Assembly: GCA_039881145.1 (NCBI GenBank)
Contig: JAYKKI010000032.1
Coordinates: 13,782,501-13,846,500, forward strand
DNA from: Druceiella hillmani
Lineage: Eukaryota > Arthropoda > Insecta > Lepidoptera > Hepialidae
Length of the DNA: 64,000 nt
Direction: 5' to 3'
Part shown: one piece after another, positions 11,092-23,545 of the stretch
How the letters are laid out: every line of letters starts with the position of its first letter
How positions within the stretch are numbered: position 1 is the stretch's first letter
The notes under the pieces: generated by a model
What the model saw: the letters and a program-made list of their open reading frames with translations, nothing else
Databases searched by the model: none
Told to the model about the DNA's origin: nothing
Translations under genes and position numbers: made by a program

Positions 11092-11689
11092 CAAAATTTT
11101 AAATTTGGTTTCATGATTTTTCAATATTAAATTGTATTAAAGAATGCAACCACATGTCTAGTATTTAGGCTGTTTTTTAGATATTAGCGTGGTGACATAT
11201 AATATAGGTATAGTATTTTACTTACTTCCATAGTTTAAAAAACCGGTTACTTACGAGTAGAACTCGTACAAGGAAGATTCCGTACACACTTGACCATGTA
11301 TAAATATTTAAGCGTACAAGTTAATACAATTCTTCTGTCAAACTCTTAAAAATACTAACATTATTTTTCACGGCCGCGATCTCCCATAACCTCTAATAAT
11401 TTTCCGATAAAATTTAGATAAACTTCTAATAATTATTGATTTTTATAATAATAATAGTAATATCTCCTAGTATCATAATTTTGATTTAAGCTATTTTGGG
11501 GATTAAGTCCCCCCAGGACTTATTTTTCATAATCATTTTCAACAAAATCTTAGAAACTATTTGGCATAAAATTCTGAAAGAAATAATTTTACGATTCTCA
11601 TAAATTGCTCTTCGAATTGATATCCAACACAATAAACAAAATTTAAAAAAATCAATTACCTAATTTATCCCCCCAAAACTTTTATATGT

Positions 11690-11872
11690 CTGTATTTCAG
11701 GGTTAACTACGATTTATGCGGATTAATTTGCTTTTTCACTTTGCCATATATTAAGTTTCTATGTCAAACGGTTTCGAAGAAAAATGGCAATAACTGATAG
11801 ACACACAGACAGGTACTTGAATAATTTTACAAGGGTTCCGGTTTTTCCTTTTGGGACAAGTACCCCTAAAAA
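11690..11872 (+). repeat. Diverged dispersed-repeat fragment ('cagacaggtac...ggttccg' type)
   Basis: Contains 'cacacagacaggtac' followed by 'aagggttccggtttttcc' and 'gtacccctaaaaat', the decayed form of the 3' part seen at 38940 and 54160. Edges uncertain. Confidence 0.5.
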
Positions 11873-12161
11873 TTATTAAAGTTATTTTTTAATTATTATT
11901 ATGCTCAATAGTATACGTTTATATAGGTATAATAAAAAAATCATAAATATATATCAGCGTTCCCTTCTTCGCAAGACTTAAATTAATTTTCCAAGGTTGG
12001 CAAAATGTTATATAATTTTTATCCCTCAACGTAATGATTGGGGCCCAAAGGGTCACTTATTCTTATCTTATTTCTTGTTAAGTGAGACAAACTTTTATTT
12101 CCGCAAACAATGCTAACAAGTTATTTTCAAAATTGTTTGACATGGAAATCTAGTTTTAAAT

Positions 12162-12166
<5 letters not shown>

Positions 12167-12209
<43 letters not shown>
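12167..12209. repeat. (TA)n microsatellite
   Basis: About 21 uninterrupted TA units followed by 'gagcctaataaagtctc'. Confidence 0.98.
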
Positions 12210-12212
<3 letters not shown>

Positions 12213-14910
12213 CCTAATAAAGTCTCATCCTATTTTATCTGTACCGGAAAAAGATTGTTCCACTTAATGGATACTTGCCCGCCCGCCGAACGCTCAAAGC
12301 AATTCGATGACGGTTCAAAAAATTATATATTCTGCCTCGTTCGTAGACTTAACGTCGTTTAACCGCGGTCTGACGCAGTGAGTTAGTAGAGTTAACAAAT
12401 AGTTAACGTTCGAAAAATTTCTTGGTGATGTACCACATCTGCTCGATATCGAAATATCGATAACAATTTTGCAGGATGTAGCAAAAAGTGAAAATAAGTA
12501 CTTAGCAGGTACGGAAAATAGGTTATTTATTTAACTGTATGAGTTTAATTATTTTTATTAGTTTTCAAATATCTAAAGCAAAACATCTCTTCGTTATTTA
12601 ATTGAAATGCTTATTCGTAAACCTTATAATTTTTAGTATCATCATTTTTAATATCATATCGAAATTAAGACACACTATAAGATCGAACTAGGTATTCAAA
12701 ACAAATGTAAAATAAATATATATTTTAGGTCATAAAATAAGAATCATTTAATCAATTACAACCTAGAAATATTGGTTCATGTAACTATAATTTAACCAGT
12801 TACAACGAAGAAGTCTCAGTTCCCGTAACTCGTTTCTACACCTGTTTGCCATGCCTTCATTTCTTTTCAGTTTATAATGTTTGTGTAACTGAGCATTACT
12901 TCAATAGCCTATGTTATTTGTTTGTTAACTGAACTCCTCGTTAGTTTATAACATAAATATAAATGCATAATTAAGTTAATAGCCGTCTATTGTTGCTCAT
13001 GAAAGGATCTCATGTGGCTGTTGATTAATAGAATTATATATTAAGAAACGGAGTAATATTAATGATTAGTTATGTTTGACAGTCTATGACCTTACTTGGA
13101 TCATCATTTAATTTTCTGCTAAATCTAATTTTAATCTCACCATCTATTAAGGAAGAGATTACACAAGAGAGTGCACTCTTACACATACACACATGCACAC
13201 ACAAAGTCATAGAGATTGAATCGGAATATTTTTGTATAAGGTTTGTTACTAGGTAGGATAATAACTAATTAACGCTTTTATTAAAGTAATCGTTGGAACT
13301 TTTTATTAATTAAATAATATATATCATTCGGAATGCGAAACATTAAATACTCACTTAAAAATTGCACAAAACATTCACAGAAAATTAGTGATAAAACATA
13401 GAATAGATTTTGAGTGCTTCATAACAATACTGCATAGCCAAACATACAGACACCAAGACCCAGAAATATATACAAAATAGGAATTTTACGAATATCTGGA
13501 AAAATACACAATAACCATGTCCGACTAAATCGAATATGTGGAATGCATTATGCAGTCTAAACTTTTCTGGCGGGGAAGCTGTTCGTAAAACTTCAGTTAA
13601 TCGACGTTAGCTCGGTGAGTGAAGCGGAATATATTAGAAATATATTTGTTGAGCGATCGTTAAGGAGCTTTCAGCTTTAAACAGCCGAGATGCGGTTGTG
13701 AACCGATGAAAACTCCCTCTATCAGGTACTGGTAAAATGAAGCTGTACTTTATAAGGCTCTTTATATAGTCATTTTAATCAGATTAGAGGCTCGTTCTTC
13801 ACGTATATCTTTTTGATTTGTTTGATACAGTAATTTTATGTAAGTAATGATTTATATATGTCATCGTATAAATAAAAATTCTATGTCTAATAATTTTGAA
13901 AGTGTGATACAGTTGTTTATGTAATCTCCCTAGTAATGTAAATCTATGGGGGAAACAAATGTTTGTTTCGCATAATTAGAAACTGGGATGATCATTTAGG
14001 ACGTGGTTTAGCATTGCGATTAATAAAATTAAGTTTATTGCCAAAAATAGTTCATAGAAAAAATTATATAGCACGCATATTTTTATGAGTTGAAGGATAT
14101 TTTAAAATGTGGAATAAATTAGGTTTGTTATCTAATATTGCGCATTTCGCTCCATTAATTTAAAGTTGTGTTAAAATAAAACTGCCACTGAAATAAAGAG
14201 ACAAAATCTTAATATGAAATAAAGAGGCAATAACAAGTATAATTTGTATTTTTTTTAAACGAGTGATCCGCCGATTTTCGGAATCAATCGTTTAGTTATG
14301 TTTTATATTCCGGTTTTACCTTGCTCCAAAAAAAAGAAAATTGGTTCTTACTTAACATATTCAGTGTACCGTATATGATATGTATTCAATCTTAGTACTA
14401 TGGTGTTAAAATCTTTGTTAGTGTCATATAGTGAATTAATGTATTGTATGTTTACATTTATGTATTTGTTTGTGTAGTGACTGATTGTATCAATAAACAG
14501 GTGAATAATAAAGATCTGAGAAAACGCTTAAAATTTAGGTGAATGGTTGATTCTCAAGACATAAAACACCATCAACTGTAATCGAAATATCAAGTAAAGT
14601 TCTTTATAATTTTCTCTTTGCATTATAATTTAAAACTGAATTATGATTTTATTTTAATAAATAGTCATGTCTAAATGTCTGTAATCAGCAAGTGATTTAT
14701 TTCTTTTCAAAATACCAAATATGGCAAAAAAATCCAAATGTGGAAAGGCTTATTAAAGAATTATTTTTTGTGGATAGTAAACTTTTCAGGTTCGACTGTA
14801 GAGAAATAAAATAATTTTAAATAAATTAGCATTTTAAAATTTACTTAAGTAAAGTGAAGAAAGTACCAAAAAATGAAAGTATAATAATTCTTTAAATAAC
14901 TTTTAAAAAT

Positions 14911-14937
14911 AATATTGTTATCAAGGATAACAATATT
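14911..14937. repeat. Perfect 12-bp hairpin with 3-base loop
   Basis: Arms 'aatattgttatc' and 'gataacaatatt' around 'aag'. Resembles a terminator only superficially; one of several short-loop perfect hairpins in this window. Confidence 0.85.
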
Positions 14938-16224
14938 TTTGTATCTCTCTTTTAATCATGATTATATTTCAATTACCAAATTAGCAACAAGCAAACAAGC
15001 CATCTAAGTTAATGAAGCTATTTTATATACTTTTTATATGTAATTAAAAAAATCATATTCAAAAATATAAACACAATCGTTATGTATTGTTGTTGCCAGT
15101 GTGTATGCGGAGATAAAATTCCTTCCTCATAGAATTATTTGGGTTCTTGATACAAAAATTGAGTAAGTGGTATCTTAAGATGCTCTCCATCTTTCGTTTT
15201 TTTTCAGGTCAATAATTAGATAGTGATCAAACTAAGGATAGTGAGAGAACACGAGGCTTGAAGAGTGCGGCGGGCGGTCAATCCAAGTTAAATATTTTTT
15301 CCACGCGTCACTTTCGCTATGATAATTCGAGCATTGTCATTTAAAAATACAAATTACTTTGATTTGTAGAATGTTTAATGGCAAATATTGTTCAAAGTAT
15401 ATATTGTAAGGAATTCCTAGTAAATAATCACATTTTTATCCCACCACACATTTAAAAGACCATTTTGTTTAATGTTCCTGTTCGATATAAATACATCCTT
15501 TTCTTCAACACCTGGTATCTGAAACTTACGGGAAAAATTAATAAATATCACCCACTTTTCACCTCCTGTAATAAGACGCTTAACTAATCATTGGAACTCA
15601 TTAACTTCATAAACATTCTGGCCCTCTTTTACTGTTAAAGGGGTATTAACTCATATGGTAGTCAAATAGAATCCTGAAGAAATGAAGACATTTTTCCATT
15701 GTAGTATGGATTAGAATAGCTCTGCTAAGGAACGCGAACTTAACCTGGAATCAGTTGCAATAAGGCTTTTTAATATTTATAAATTTAATATAGGTAGGAG
15801 GTCGTCGGTGTGGAAAATTGGGTTATCCAGGATGTTCGTAGGAGATATCAAAATTTTCTTCTTTTAAACTTTGGAACCGATTCCTAGCTCTATAATAGGG
15901 AGTATACTTTTACCCATCATTGTGAATACGTTGCATGTTACTTCTCCCGCTTTTAACTCTAAACAAAATTCGTAAAGCAAGAGCATTTATGTTCTCTAAA
16001 TTTCAATATTTTGTTTATATATTACTCGTCAAAACTCAGTTGAACAGAAGATTGAATGCTGCACTTTTTACATACACTAAAATATATGTTTTGTGTTCCA
16101 GAAGTCGTTGGAAATAAGCGGTGGATTTATTATTATCCAACGTAATATGAAAGAAAATGGACAGAGACAATAAATATTAAATCAATTAAATTCTGACGCG
16201 TCTTTATTAAAGTGTTATTTACAA

Positions 16225-16378
16225 TAAAATGAAACTACCTGATGTAGTATTATTTCTACTATCTTTAATTTCTTTACTACGACCTAGGTTTCGTTGTATT
16301 ACAACATCTTCAGGTGGGCTATTAGCAAAGATTCTCAAAATTTCTACAAAATTAACGCCAAATATATTCAATAAAGTG
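16225..16378 (-). repeat. Single-arm member of the ribozyme-like family
   Basis: Starts with 'aaatgaaactacctgatgtag' and runs through 'ctacgacctaggtttcgttg', 'acatcttcaggtggg' and 'attagcaaagatt' into 'tttctacaaaattaacgcc' and 'aaatatattcaat'. Only one arm is present: the usual second arm has been skipped and the tail joined directly after 'gcaaagatt'. It may be a solo form or an internal deletion. Confidence 0.85.
16277..16318 (-). ncRNA. Hammerhead-ribozyme-like motif
   Basis: Minus strand: 'cccac', CUGAAGA, one U, a 5-bp hairpin GUUGU/ACAAC with loop AAU, GAAA, 'ccuaggu', C, then 'guag'. All invariant hammerhead core letters are present in type I order and the cleavage triplet is GUC. Stem I has one mismatch (guag against ccac). 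The extra U between A9 and stem II departs from the usual form. Activity untested. Confidence 0.45.
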
Positions 16379-18001
16379 TTATTATTAAGAAAGAAGTAAA
16401 AAAACAATTATTAAATAAAAAATGGCAAAATCGATTAGAAACGTTTGAATTCCACGAAGCAAACTAAATTAATAAGCTTAGAGGCTCATGTTGTCACAGA
16501 CGAGAATGTTATTGCCGTTATATTTATATTTATCAATTTCTCAAATTTTTTTAAATAAAACAATTACACCATTAATTTAGTGAAGAATATTAAAGTCTTC
16601 ATTAAAAAAATATCCGAGATTCTTGTAGCGCTTACACACTTATCTGTAATCGCTTTTGTCCATAAATACAGTTAAAATGACAATTGTACATTTGTTATTT
16701 GTAATTCTAACGTGAAATTTGAACGAAAGCTTTTAATCTTCTTGCCACTTATAAACAGCATCCTTAAATTAAAGGTCCGTCAAGTCCATGTTTACAGAGT
16801 GAATTGTACTCAAAGAACGATACACTGGTGTAATTTGAGTAGACAACACTAAGACGAATGTTTTCTCCAACTGCTGGTAGCTAACGATACTGAGACTTGA
16901 GTATTTACAATATAACCAAAACTTACAATTACGGCTGATGGAAAAGTTACTATGAACGAGAACCAGACCTGCGACACTTCCAGAATTCGGGGTCTTAGTA
17001 AATGAAAACGAAAAGTAAACTAAAATACTAAACTAAAATTATGAACTTTGTTCAAGTCTTCACTGTCATTTAAGTTTGAAAGCCATTATACTCGTTTATG
17101 TGAAGTAAAGGTTACTATTTGTTTTTTATCACAACTTCGCTACTTAATATCAAATTACTTTTGACTAAAGAAAAAATTAGTAACGTGTGTTCATACGGAC
17201 ATTTTTAAAGACATATGCCTCAGATAGAGTTTATATACATTAAAACTTATGCCATTAAGCAGATTTTAAATATACGAGTAGTATGATGAATAATGTAAGT
17301 GTGCTCTATGGGTTAATGTAATAAGCTAAAAATATGATATTAATGTATTAACTATATTCAAGTACCAATAGTGAAATGAAGGCTTTTAAAATTTCTCTGA
17401 CTCTGCTGTATGTACGAAACGAAATATTTACAAAATATTTATTTCAATCGAATACGTGGTAAATATTTAATTGAAACACGAGTTTCCTCACTCAATATCT
17501 AGGTAGATGAAATTCCATTAATTTCTCAATTGTAAAATCATACAATATTTTGAATTGTCATCATGATTTCATGTGGTGTTTAAAGTTATTTGTGTAACGA
17601 CCCGAGCTCGACTCCATTTTAGGGCAACAAGTTAAAAAAGATGACACTTTTTCTTGGTCATTAGAAAAGATGAGACGTCAGAAGGAAGCTTCTCACAATT
17701 GTATAATATGAAGAAAGTATTGTACTATTTATACAATTTCGAAATTTTGGCACAAAATTTTTAAAATCTAAACAAAGATTCCAAAAAAAAAGGAAAGAAT
17801 TTATCAGAAGAAGAGAGGATTTTTAGAGAAAAAATATAATAACATAATTTAAAAAAAAACAATCAGTTATTCCAAAAATATTGGATACTTACTTTATCCA
17901 ACTATGAGAAGTGAGAAATATTTAGATATCAGCTTGGCTTAAAATTTCTTTTTAATAAATATTACATTGCTCTAAAATGTTTTTTTTTATTTTGTATATT
18001 T

Positions 18002-18007
<6 letters not shown>

Positions 18008-18047
<40 letters not shown>
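18008..18047. repeat. (TA)n microsatellite
   Basis: About 20 TA units, followed by 'tgcatatatgtatgtg'. Confidence 0.98.
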
Positions 18048-18050
<3 letters not shown>

Positions 18051-19014
18051 TATATGTATGTGTTTGTATGTGAATGAAAAATATAATAAATCAAACTTGT
18101 TACATAAACCTCATTAAATATAATTTAATACAAACAAAAAAAATGATACCAAAACTCTTAAGTGATAACTTAATGAGAAAAATATCAAAGTATACGAAAA
18201 ATAAGTAAAAGAATAGTAGGATTTAAAAAAACCATTAAAAACTTTCGCTTCCAAATAAAAGCATATTACACAGATATTTAAAAAAACTGGAATGATAAAA
18301 AAATCGAATGACAAGTATATTTATATTGTCAAGAAAATATAAGTTTTAATTAATTTATACTTAAGCATTTTAATTGGAAACTTTCGAGAATTTCTCGAAC
18401 CTTGCTCACCTTCACTTTGTCGATTTTCGACGTCGTCGCCTAGTTCAGTACTAAATTATGTATAACGTCATGCAAAATATTGAAAACCTACTTACATGAG
18501 AACGAAAAAATAATATTTTACGGAGTTGGAATATAAATATCTTGGAAATTATTTCATCGATCGGATAAGAGGTTTTCTTTTTCCATTTCGCGGAAAAGTA
18601 ATTTTCATCTTATCTCGAATGTCATGATCAAAGTTATTTGTCTCTTTTACTGAGACTCTAAAAGAAAACCGTTGAAATCTAGCATAATGTAATTTATTTT
18701 CAAGTTTTTTCATTAATTTCGTAACTTTTAATGATGTAGATTGATATCCTTTGTGACTGATATTATGAAAAAAAACATCAGTCAAATGCAAGTTACACTT
18801 ACACAATTAGTGTTCCATATTATTAGATAATCCCCCCTACTTAAATATTAGTAATACTCTCTGATTTTGTGCTTAAAAGAGGCCCATCTGCGCACTACGT
18901 GCCGTCGACCACACCAATACCGTATCACATCCCGTTTGCGAGCGTTTCGAATGAGCCAAATTGAATATTTTGATAAACGTGTGAGGGCAAAGTAGTGCCT
19001 TATATCGTGAGAAA

Positions 19015-19400
19015 TATTTTTGTACAATAAATTGTTCATTAAAAATAATGGTTTAATTTAGAAAAATTATAATGAACAATCAAATTGTTTACAAAACTTA
19101 ATGACGCTAGAATTTTTCAATCTTGATTATTTTTTTTTATCTAATAATACAAATGTACAGGAATTTTTTCACATTTTTCTGAGCCACACTTCTGATAAAA
19201 GAGAATTTTTTGTAGAATAAATTGTTCATTAAAAACAATGGATTAATTTTAAAAAAGTTTAATAAACATTCAAATTGTTTATAAGAATTAATCGCGCACG
19301 AATTTTTCAATCTTGATCATTTTTATTTTCGATCTATACCTGATTACCAATGTTCAGGAATTTTTTCAGATTTATCTCAATGTGGTTCAGATAAAAAAAT
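19015..19400. repeat. Two diverged tandem copies of a ~190-bp unit
   Basis: 'ataaattgttcattaaaaa' starts at 19027 and again at 19217, an offset of 190 bp. Both copies continue through 'caaattgttta', 'gaatttttcaatcttgat' and 'caggaattttttca'. Each unit also contains the inverted words 'attgttcatt' and 'aatgaacaat' (second copy 'aataaacatt'). Confidence 0.9.
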
Positions 19401-19484
19401 TTCTGGTAAAAAGAGTGGGGGACAGCAACTTTTAAGCGTTTTTTTCCGAAAAATGTTTAAAAATTTCATAAAAAGTTCTACTAG

Positions 19485-19485
19485 G

Positions 19486-19550
<65 letters not shown>
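19485..19550. repeat. (TA)n microsatellite, one interruption
   Basis: TA run broken once by 'acatat' near 19511. Produces spurious Tyr-Ile frames on minus. Confidence 0.98.
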
Positions 19551-19553
<3 letters not shown>

Positions 19554-19589
19554 TGAATTTATGCTTTAATAAGCTTTCTTTTGACATCC

Positions 19590-19845
19590 TGTATGATAGC
19601 CTTGAAACAATATTTTTATATTTCCAAGCAAAATTTAAACCCATAATCAAGAATCACCTTTTTATATTTCACAACTGCATAGATAATTCGGGTTCTATAC
19701 CTTATTTTTGTTATTGGGATACTATACCCTACATCAAATTTAAAATATTTACCGCGAATAGTTTCCCAGAGAATCACTTCTGACAGACAGACGGACACGG
19801 AAGTGATTATTTTTATGTTCCGTTATGGCAATGTAGCTATGATAC
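19590..19845 (+). repeat. Diverged dispersed-repeat fragment with 'gacagacagacggac'
   Basis: Contains 'ctgacagacagacggacacgg', then 'aagtgat' and 'gttccgtta' in the order typical of the fragments at 38625 and 53911. Small frames on both strands across 19553-19798 are shadows of this repeat. Confidence 0.55.
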
Positions 19846-21065
19846 ATTAAAAATGGAATAATCGGGGCCATTTATATGCAATTTGACCAATAACAAAATA
19901 TGAGTTTTAATACACACGCTAACTCGGATTTATACGTTTAACAGCTTTATTAGCCTCTTTACATCCGATTATACATGTTTTTTGATGTCTGCACTGTACA
20001 TTTTTAATTTTTTTGTAATATCAGTAACCAAATGGTATTACATAATCACGTGCATAAACCTGACCCATTATTTTTACATTACTATGCGGCAATTTTCATT
20101 TTTCTTTTAAATTGAAAACATTTACATAAGCTCGTTATGTCGGTCGATTTTTCCCTCAGTCGAAATAACTTTACCAAAAATATGACTTTCCCAAAATATA
20201 GAAGACATGAATACTAGTAAATTTTCGATATAACCATTTCCAAAATATTCATAACTGAACCCCATAAACAAGACTTTTGTCTCTCTTTGTCTCCGTTTAT
20301 GTTTTTAAGTGGAAAATGATGATGACAAACATAAAAATGAATATTGGTAGATAAATACGTATGTAAGATATTTAAAATTTTGCAATAAACATGTTTGCGA
20401 CATGTTGTAAAACATCTATTTAAAATTTCTACCTTGCAACATAAATGTTAATACGAAAAAAAAATTCAATATCAAAATGTTATATTTTCATTAAGGTCAA
20501 TGCATTTTAATTTCATGGATATTGCATTTTAAACGAGCTATCGTTATCCATGAAATTCGTTGAATTTTTAATATATTATTCAACCCAAAAATATCTAACT
20601 TATTTTAAAAATTAAAAATTATTTAGTATATAGTTTTGTTAAAAATTGCTCCGAAAAATTGTATGATTAATATTACAGAAAAAGTAGCTATTTTACCACA
20701 TTTTCAATTTTGATTAAAACACCTATCAAGCGATTTGTCTAAAATCACTATAAAATAAATATATATACTAAGTCACTATAAAATGATGTCATATTAAAAG
20801 TTTCGAAAATAAATTAGTTTCATTAAACAAATTTATAATAATTTTTGGATTACACACACACGTCATACGACTTAAATTTAAATTTCACCTTTAATTTTAG
20901 AGACATTTTTATAATTTAGACTCCTTTAGTACCTGATGCTAATTAAAACAGACGAAGACGGTATGCCCCTGATAGCAATGAAAACCACTATATTTGTAGT
21001 TTTACACACGTGTGCCCATTTGCTGCAAGTATTTTAAACGAAAGTATTTTACTAATTCGGTATAG

Positions 21066-21150
21066 CTTATGATTACGAAACTCTAATCACCTACTTATGA
21101 TTACGAAACTCTAATCACCTACTTATGATTACGAAACTCTAATCACCTAC
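21066..21150. repeat. Three perfect tandem copies of a 28-bp unit
   Basis: Unit 'cttatgattacgaaactc' plus 'taatcaccta', starting at 21066, 21094 and 21122, without mismatches. A recent tandem duplication. Confidence 0.95.
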
Positions 21151-21589
21151 TCCGTAAGTTCACTTTCATGTTTTAGTCATTGTTACTAAACTCGATGCTT
21201 TAATTAGTTTACGTGTTTTTACGTAAAATCATCCAGCATTGGAAAGAGCTGTAATTAAATCACTGGAAATAACAATGCTTATGGATTGGTATATAACTTT
21301 GCTTTTCCTAGTTCAAAGGGTATAAAAATAGCGGAAAGGGCTTTGAATGGATTGATTACAAAGATAATTGAATTCTCAGTAATATCTTTATATGAAAGAT
21401 TTAGAATATATTATATCTTTTTGTTTATTGTCATAAATTTAATAAAGCAAAGAATGTCATTGTTTATAGCAGATAACACTGAGCTTTTACTTCAGATCTG
21501 TACATCGTTCATTGGATATCGATTGAATCGATAACACTATTCAACTCAATGATCCTTCTAATCCTTCTCCTTTCCAAACCAAAAAATGT

Positions 21590-21793
21590 AAATGCTAACA
21601 CCTAGGTTGAAAGATTCAATGAAGCCTGCTCCTGGAATGGAATGGAAACTTTCCCCGAAGACGAGAAATCGTATCTTAAGTATCGTATTCGCGAAAATGA
21701 CACCGCGAATAAACCTCAAACTGTTTTTTATGGCTGAATATAAGGGACGCGGTAACCCGAAAACGAAACCTGATATATATATATATATATATA
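21590..21793. repeat. GC-richer dispersed-repeat-like block ending in (TA)n
   Basis: From 'ctaacacctaggttg' to 'cgaaacctg' the block is less AT-rich and open in two overlapping frames on opposite strands (68 codons plus, 85 codons minus), and it ends directly in a short (TA)10 tract at 21774. A block ending in a TA tail suggests a retroposed element, but I cannot name the family. Confidence 0.4.
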
Positions 21794-23326
21794 CGTAATT
21801 TTTAAACATATCCATCGAATTAATATGGATAATTTAATACAAATAATGCAATATTGAAGCGACACTGTAAATTTATTTATTTATTAACAAGTATACGGTT
21901 TTGGGAAGCAAGTCAGAGAACTAATATTTTAAATTGTTACTTTAAAAACAATTAATTATAAAAACAGAAAAAAAATTCTCTGCTGTCACCATTTATACAT
22001 ATTTTGTATTCTGAAAATATATAGTGAAAAACTTTTTTCAGACGAAGTAATGAATCAAAACTTTTGACAGTAATTTTGTTCATTCAGTAAATTTACAAAA
22101 CCTAATAATTCGAATTAAATCGATTAAAATTCTTTTAAATTTTGAGAGTCTTAATTAAAATAAAATCATCCTGAATATGTTCAACTGAAAAATTGATATC
22201 CGTAGAACAAAGTTAACATTGGATAAATTTTCCGAATATGGTTTGAATTCATATATTTGGATGAATATTCTGCCAACTCTCATAATCTTACTTACTATTC
22301 TTAATTTTAATAAAAGGCTTCGATCAATTTTAAAGGTTATATATAGCGAATTAGAAATAACCGATAATATTTTACTATTTTTGTAACTTAAACTAGCTTT
22401 ATAATAAATGTAATAATTGTTGAAAACAACATAAAAATTCAATAACCCATTTAAAATAAAGTGGTAACTGACAAATACAAAAATATATTTTCTTCCTTCA
22501 GCCACTTCTTGGTTTTCTTCATTCCTCAAATTTTGACCCAATCCAAACTTTGTTTTAAAATTCTTTCTTAATCATTATACAACGAAAACTTCAATAGCTG
22601 TTCGCAATAGGGTATTTGACTATATTTTTTTTATTACTAAAATCGAATAAATAGTAATATTAAAAACGGTTAAAATAAATATATCGTACTTATCATTTAC
22701 GTACAATATATCGTACATATCGTACATATCGGACTTATCATTACAAAGTTATAACGATTTAAAAATTTCCCATACAACAGAGAAAACGCTCCATACAAAA
22801 CGCCACTGGATTATGACGTCACTGGTTCGTATTTAGCATTCATTATAAGGAAGTTTATTAAATATCTTTAGTATCTCGTTAAATATTGCGTTTAAGTTAT
22901 ATATTGCTTATTATAATTTTCTCATTTTTTGGGCGCAAGCTGAATTCATAATAATTTTTTCCATTTAATGAACAAAAAAAATTGACACTTTTTTCTAATT
23001 AGTAATTTCAATTAATTGTTTGTAATATGCATTATATTTTTCATCTCAAGGTTTTTTAAACCTACTCTACAGTTTTAAAATATTTTTACAAAAAATATCG
23101 AAATCAGTCAAATACCCTATTATAATATTTTTAATGTGTTATTATCACCTTTCATCTAATTCAATTACACAAAATTAACTAATTACAAATAATTATCACA
23201 TCATATGCAACAGTTAAAGTCGAACATAGGAAGTTAAGTCCTCAAAAGAGGTTGAGTTTTTTCAATAATAGCAGATTTAATATTCTCAATGATTGTCGTT
23301 AGATACCATAGTGATTTGCAATATAC

Positions 23327-23329
<3 letters not shown>

Positions 23330-23367
<38 letters not shown>
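23330..23367. repeat. (TA)n microsatellite at a repeat boundary
   Basis: About 19 TA units directly joined to 'ctagcgtgacccgtgcgaag'. Confidence 0.97.
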
Positions 23368-23368
<1 letters not shown>

Positions 23369-23545
23369 TAGCGTGACCCGTGCGAAGTCTTCGCATTATT
23401 TATTCCATTATGAAGCTCAGATGACAGATCAAAAAAAAAAAGCGCCACTTTATTTATACGTGAGTGGATTTGAAATTAAACAAAAACTTTACCGACCGTC
23501 AATCATATTGACGTTGAGCCGTTAGATGGCAGCATTGCTGTTTTG
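23366..23545. repeat. Dispersed repeat of the '(TA)n-actagcgtgacccgtgcgaag' type
   Basis: The (TA)n tract followed by 'actagcgtgacccgtgcgaag' matches a boundary I associate with a widespread lepidopteran repeat, probably the end of an RTE-type or SINE-like element. The block also holds 'agccgttagatggcagc', another recurrent insect-repeat word. The short plus frame across it is not a gene. Confidence 0.55.

Larger units (their letters stand above)
11092..16200. other. Intergenic AT-rich DNA, no supportable gene
   Basis: Contains a diverged dispersed-repeat fragment (11690-11872), a (TA)n tract (12167-12209) and a short hairpin (14911-14937). GC-richer patches at 12270-12430 and 13550-13745 carry possible splice-donor strings ('cggtgagtg' near 13612, 'caggtactg' near 13725) but no adjoining open frame. 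At 15205 'cgttttttttcag' is a good acceptor-like string, but all three frames after it stop within 15 bases. Confidence 0.5.
16400..23290. other. Intergenic AT-rich DNA with repeats, no supportable gene
   Basis: Holds several (TA)n tracts, a 190-bp duplication (19015-19400), a diverged dispersed-repeat fragment and a 28-bp triplicate. Frames at 18549-18806, 18848-19039, 21286-21534 and 22155-22541 are up to 128 codons but are low-complexity in composition and match nothing I recognise. A methionine-less frame on minus between about 16770 and 17030 stays open for over 80 codons; residues include TKTPNSGSVAGLVLVHSN. I cannot assign it. Confidence 0.5.

Noticed and set aside
15190..15300. Coding exon after the acceptor-like 'cgttttttttcag'
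   Set aside because: All three frames stop within 15 bases of the putative acceptor.
19432..19650. Tyr-Ile-rich frames here and at 6892, 23289, 39896, 56745 and 61287
   Set aside because: They are translations of (TA)n microsatellites with short random flanks.
22155..22541. 128-codon minus frame, the longest non-repeat frame
   Set aside because: Ile/Tyr/Asn/Phe-rich composition expected from AT-rich DNA, with no domain, signal or splice context.
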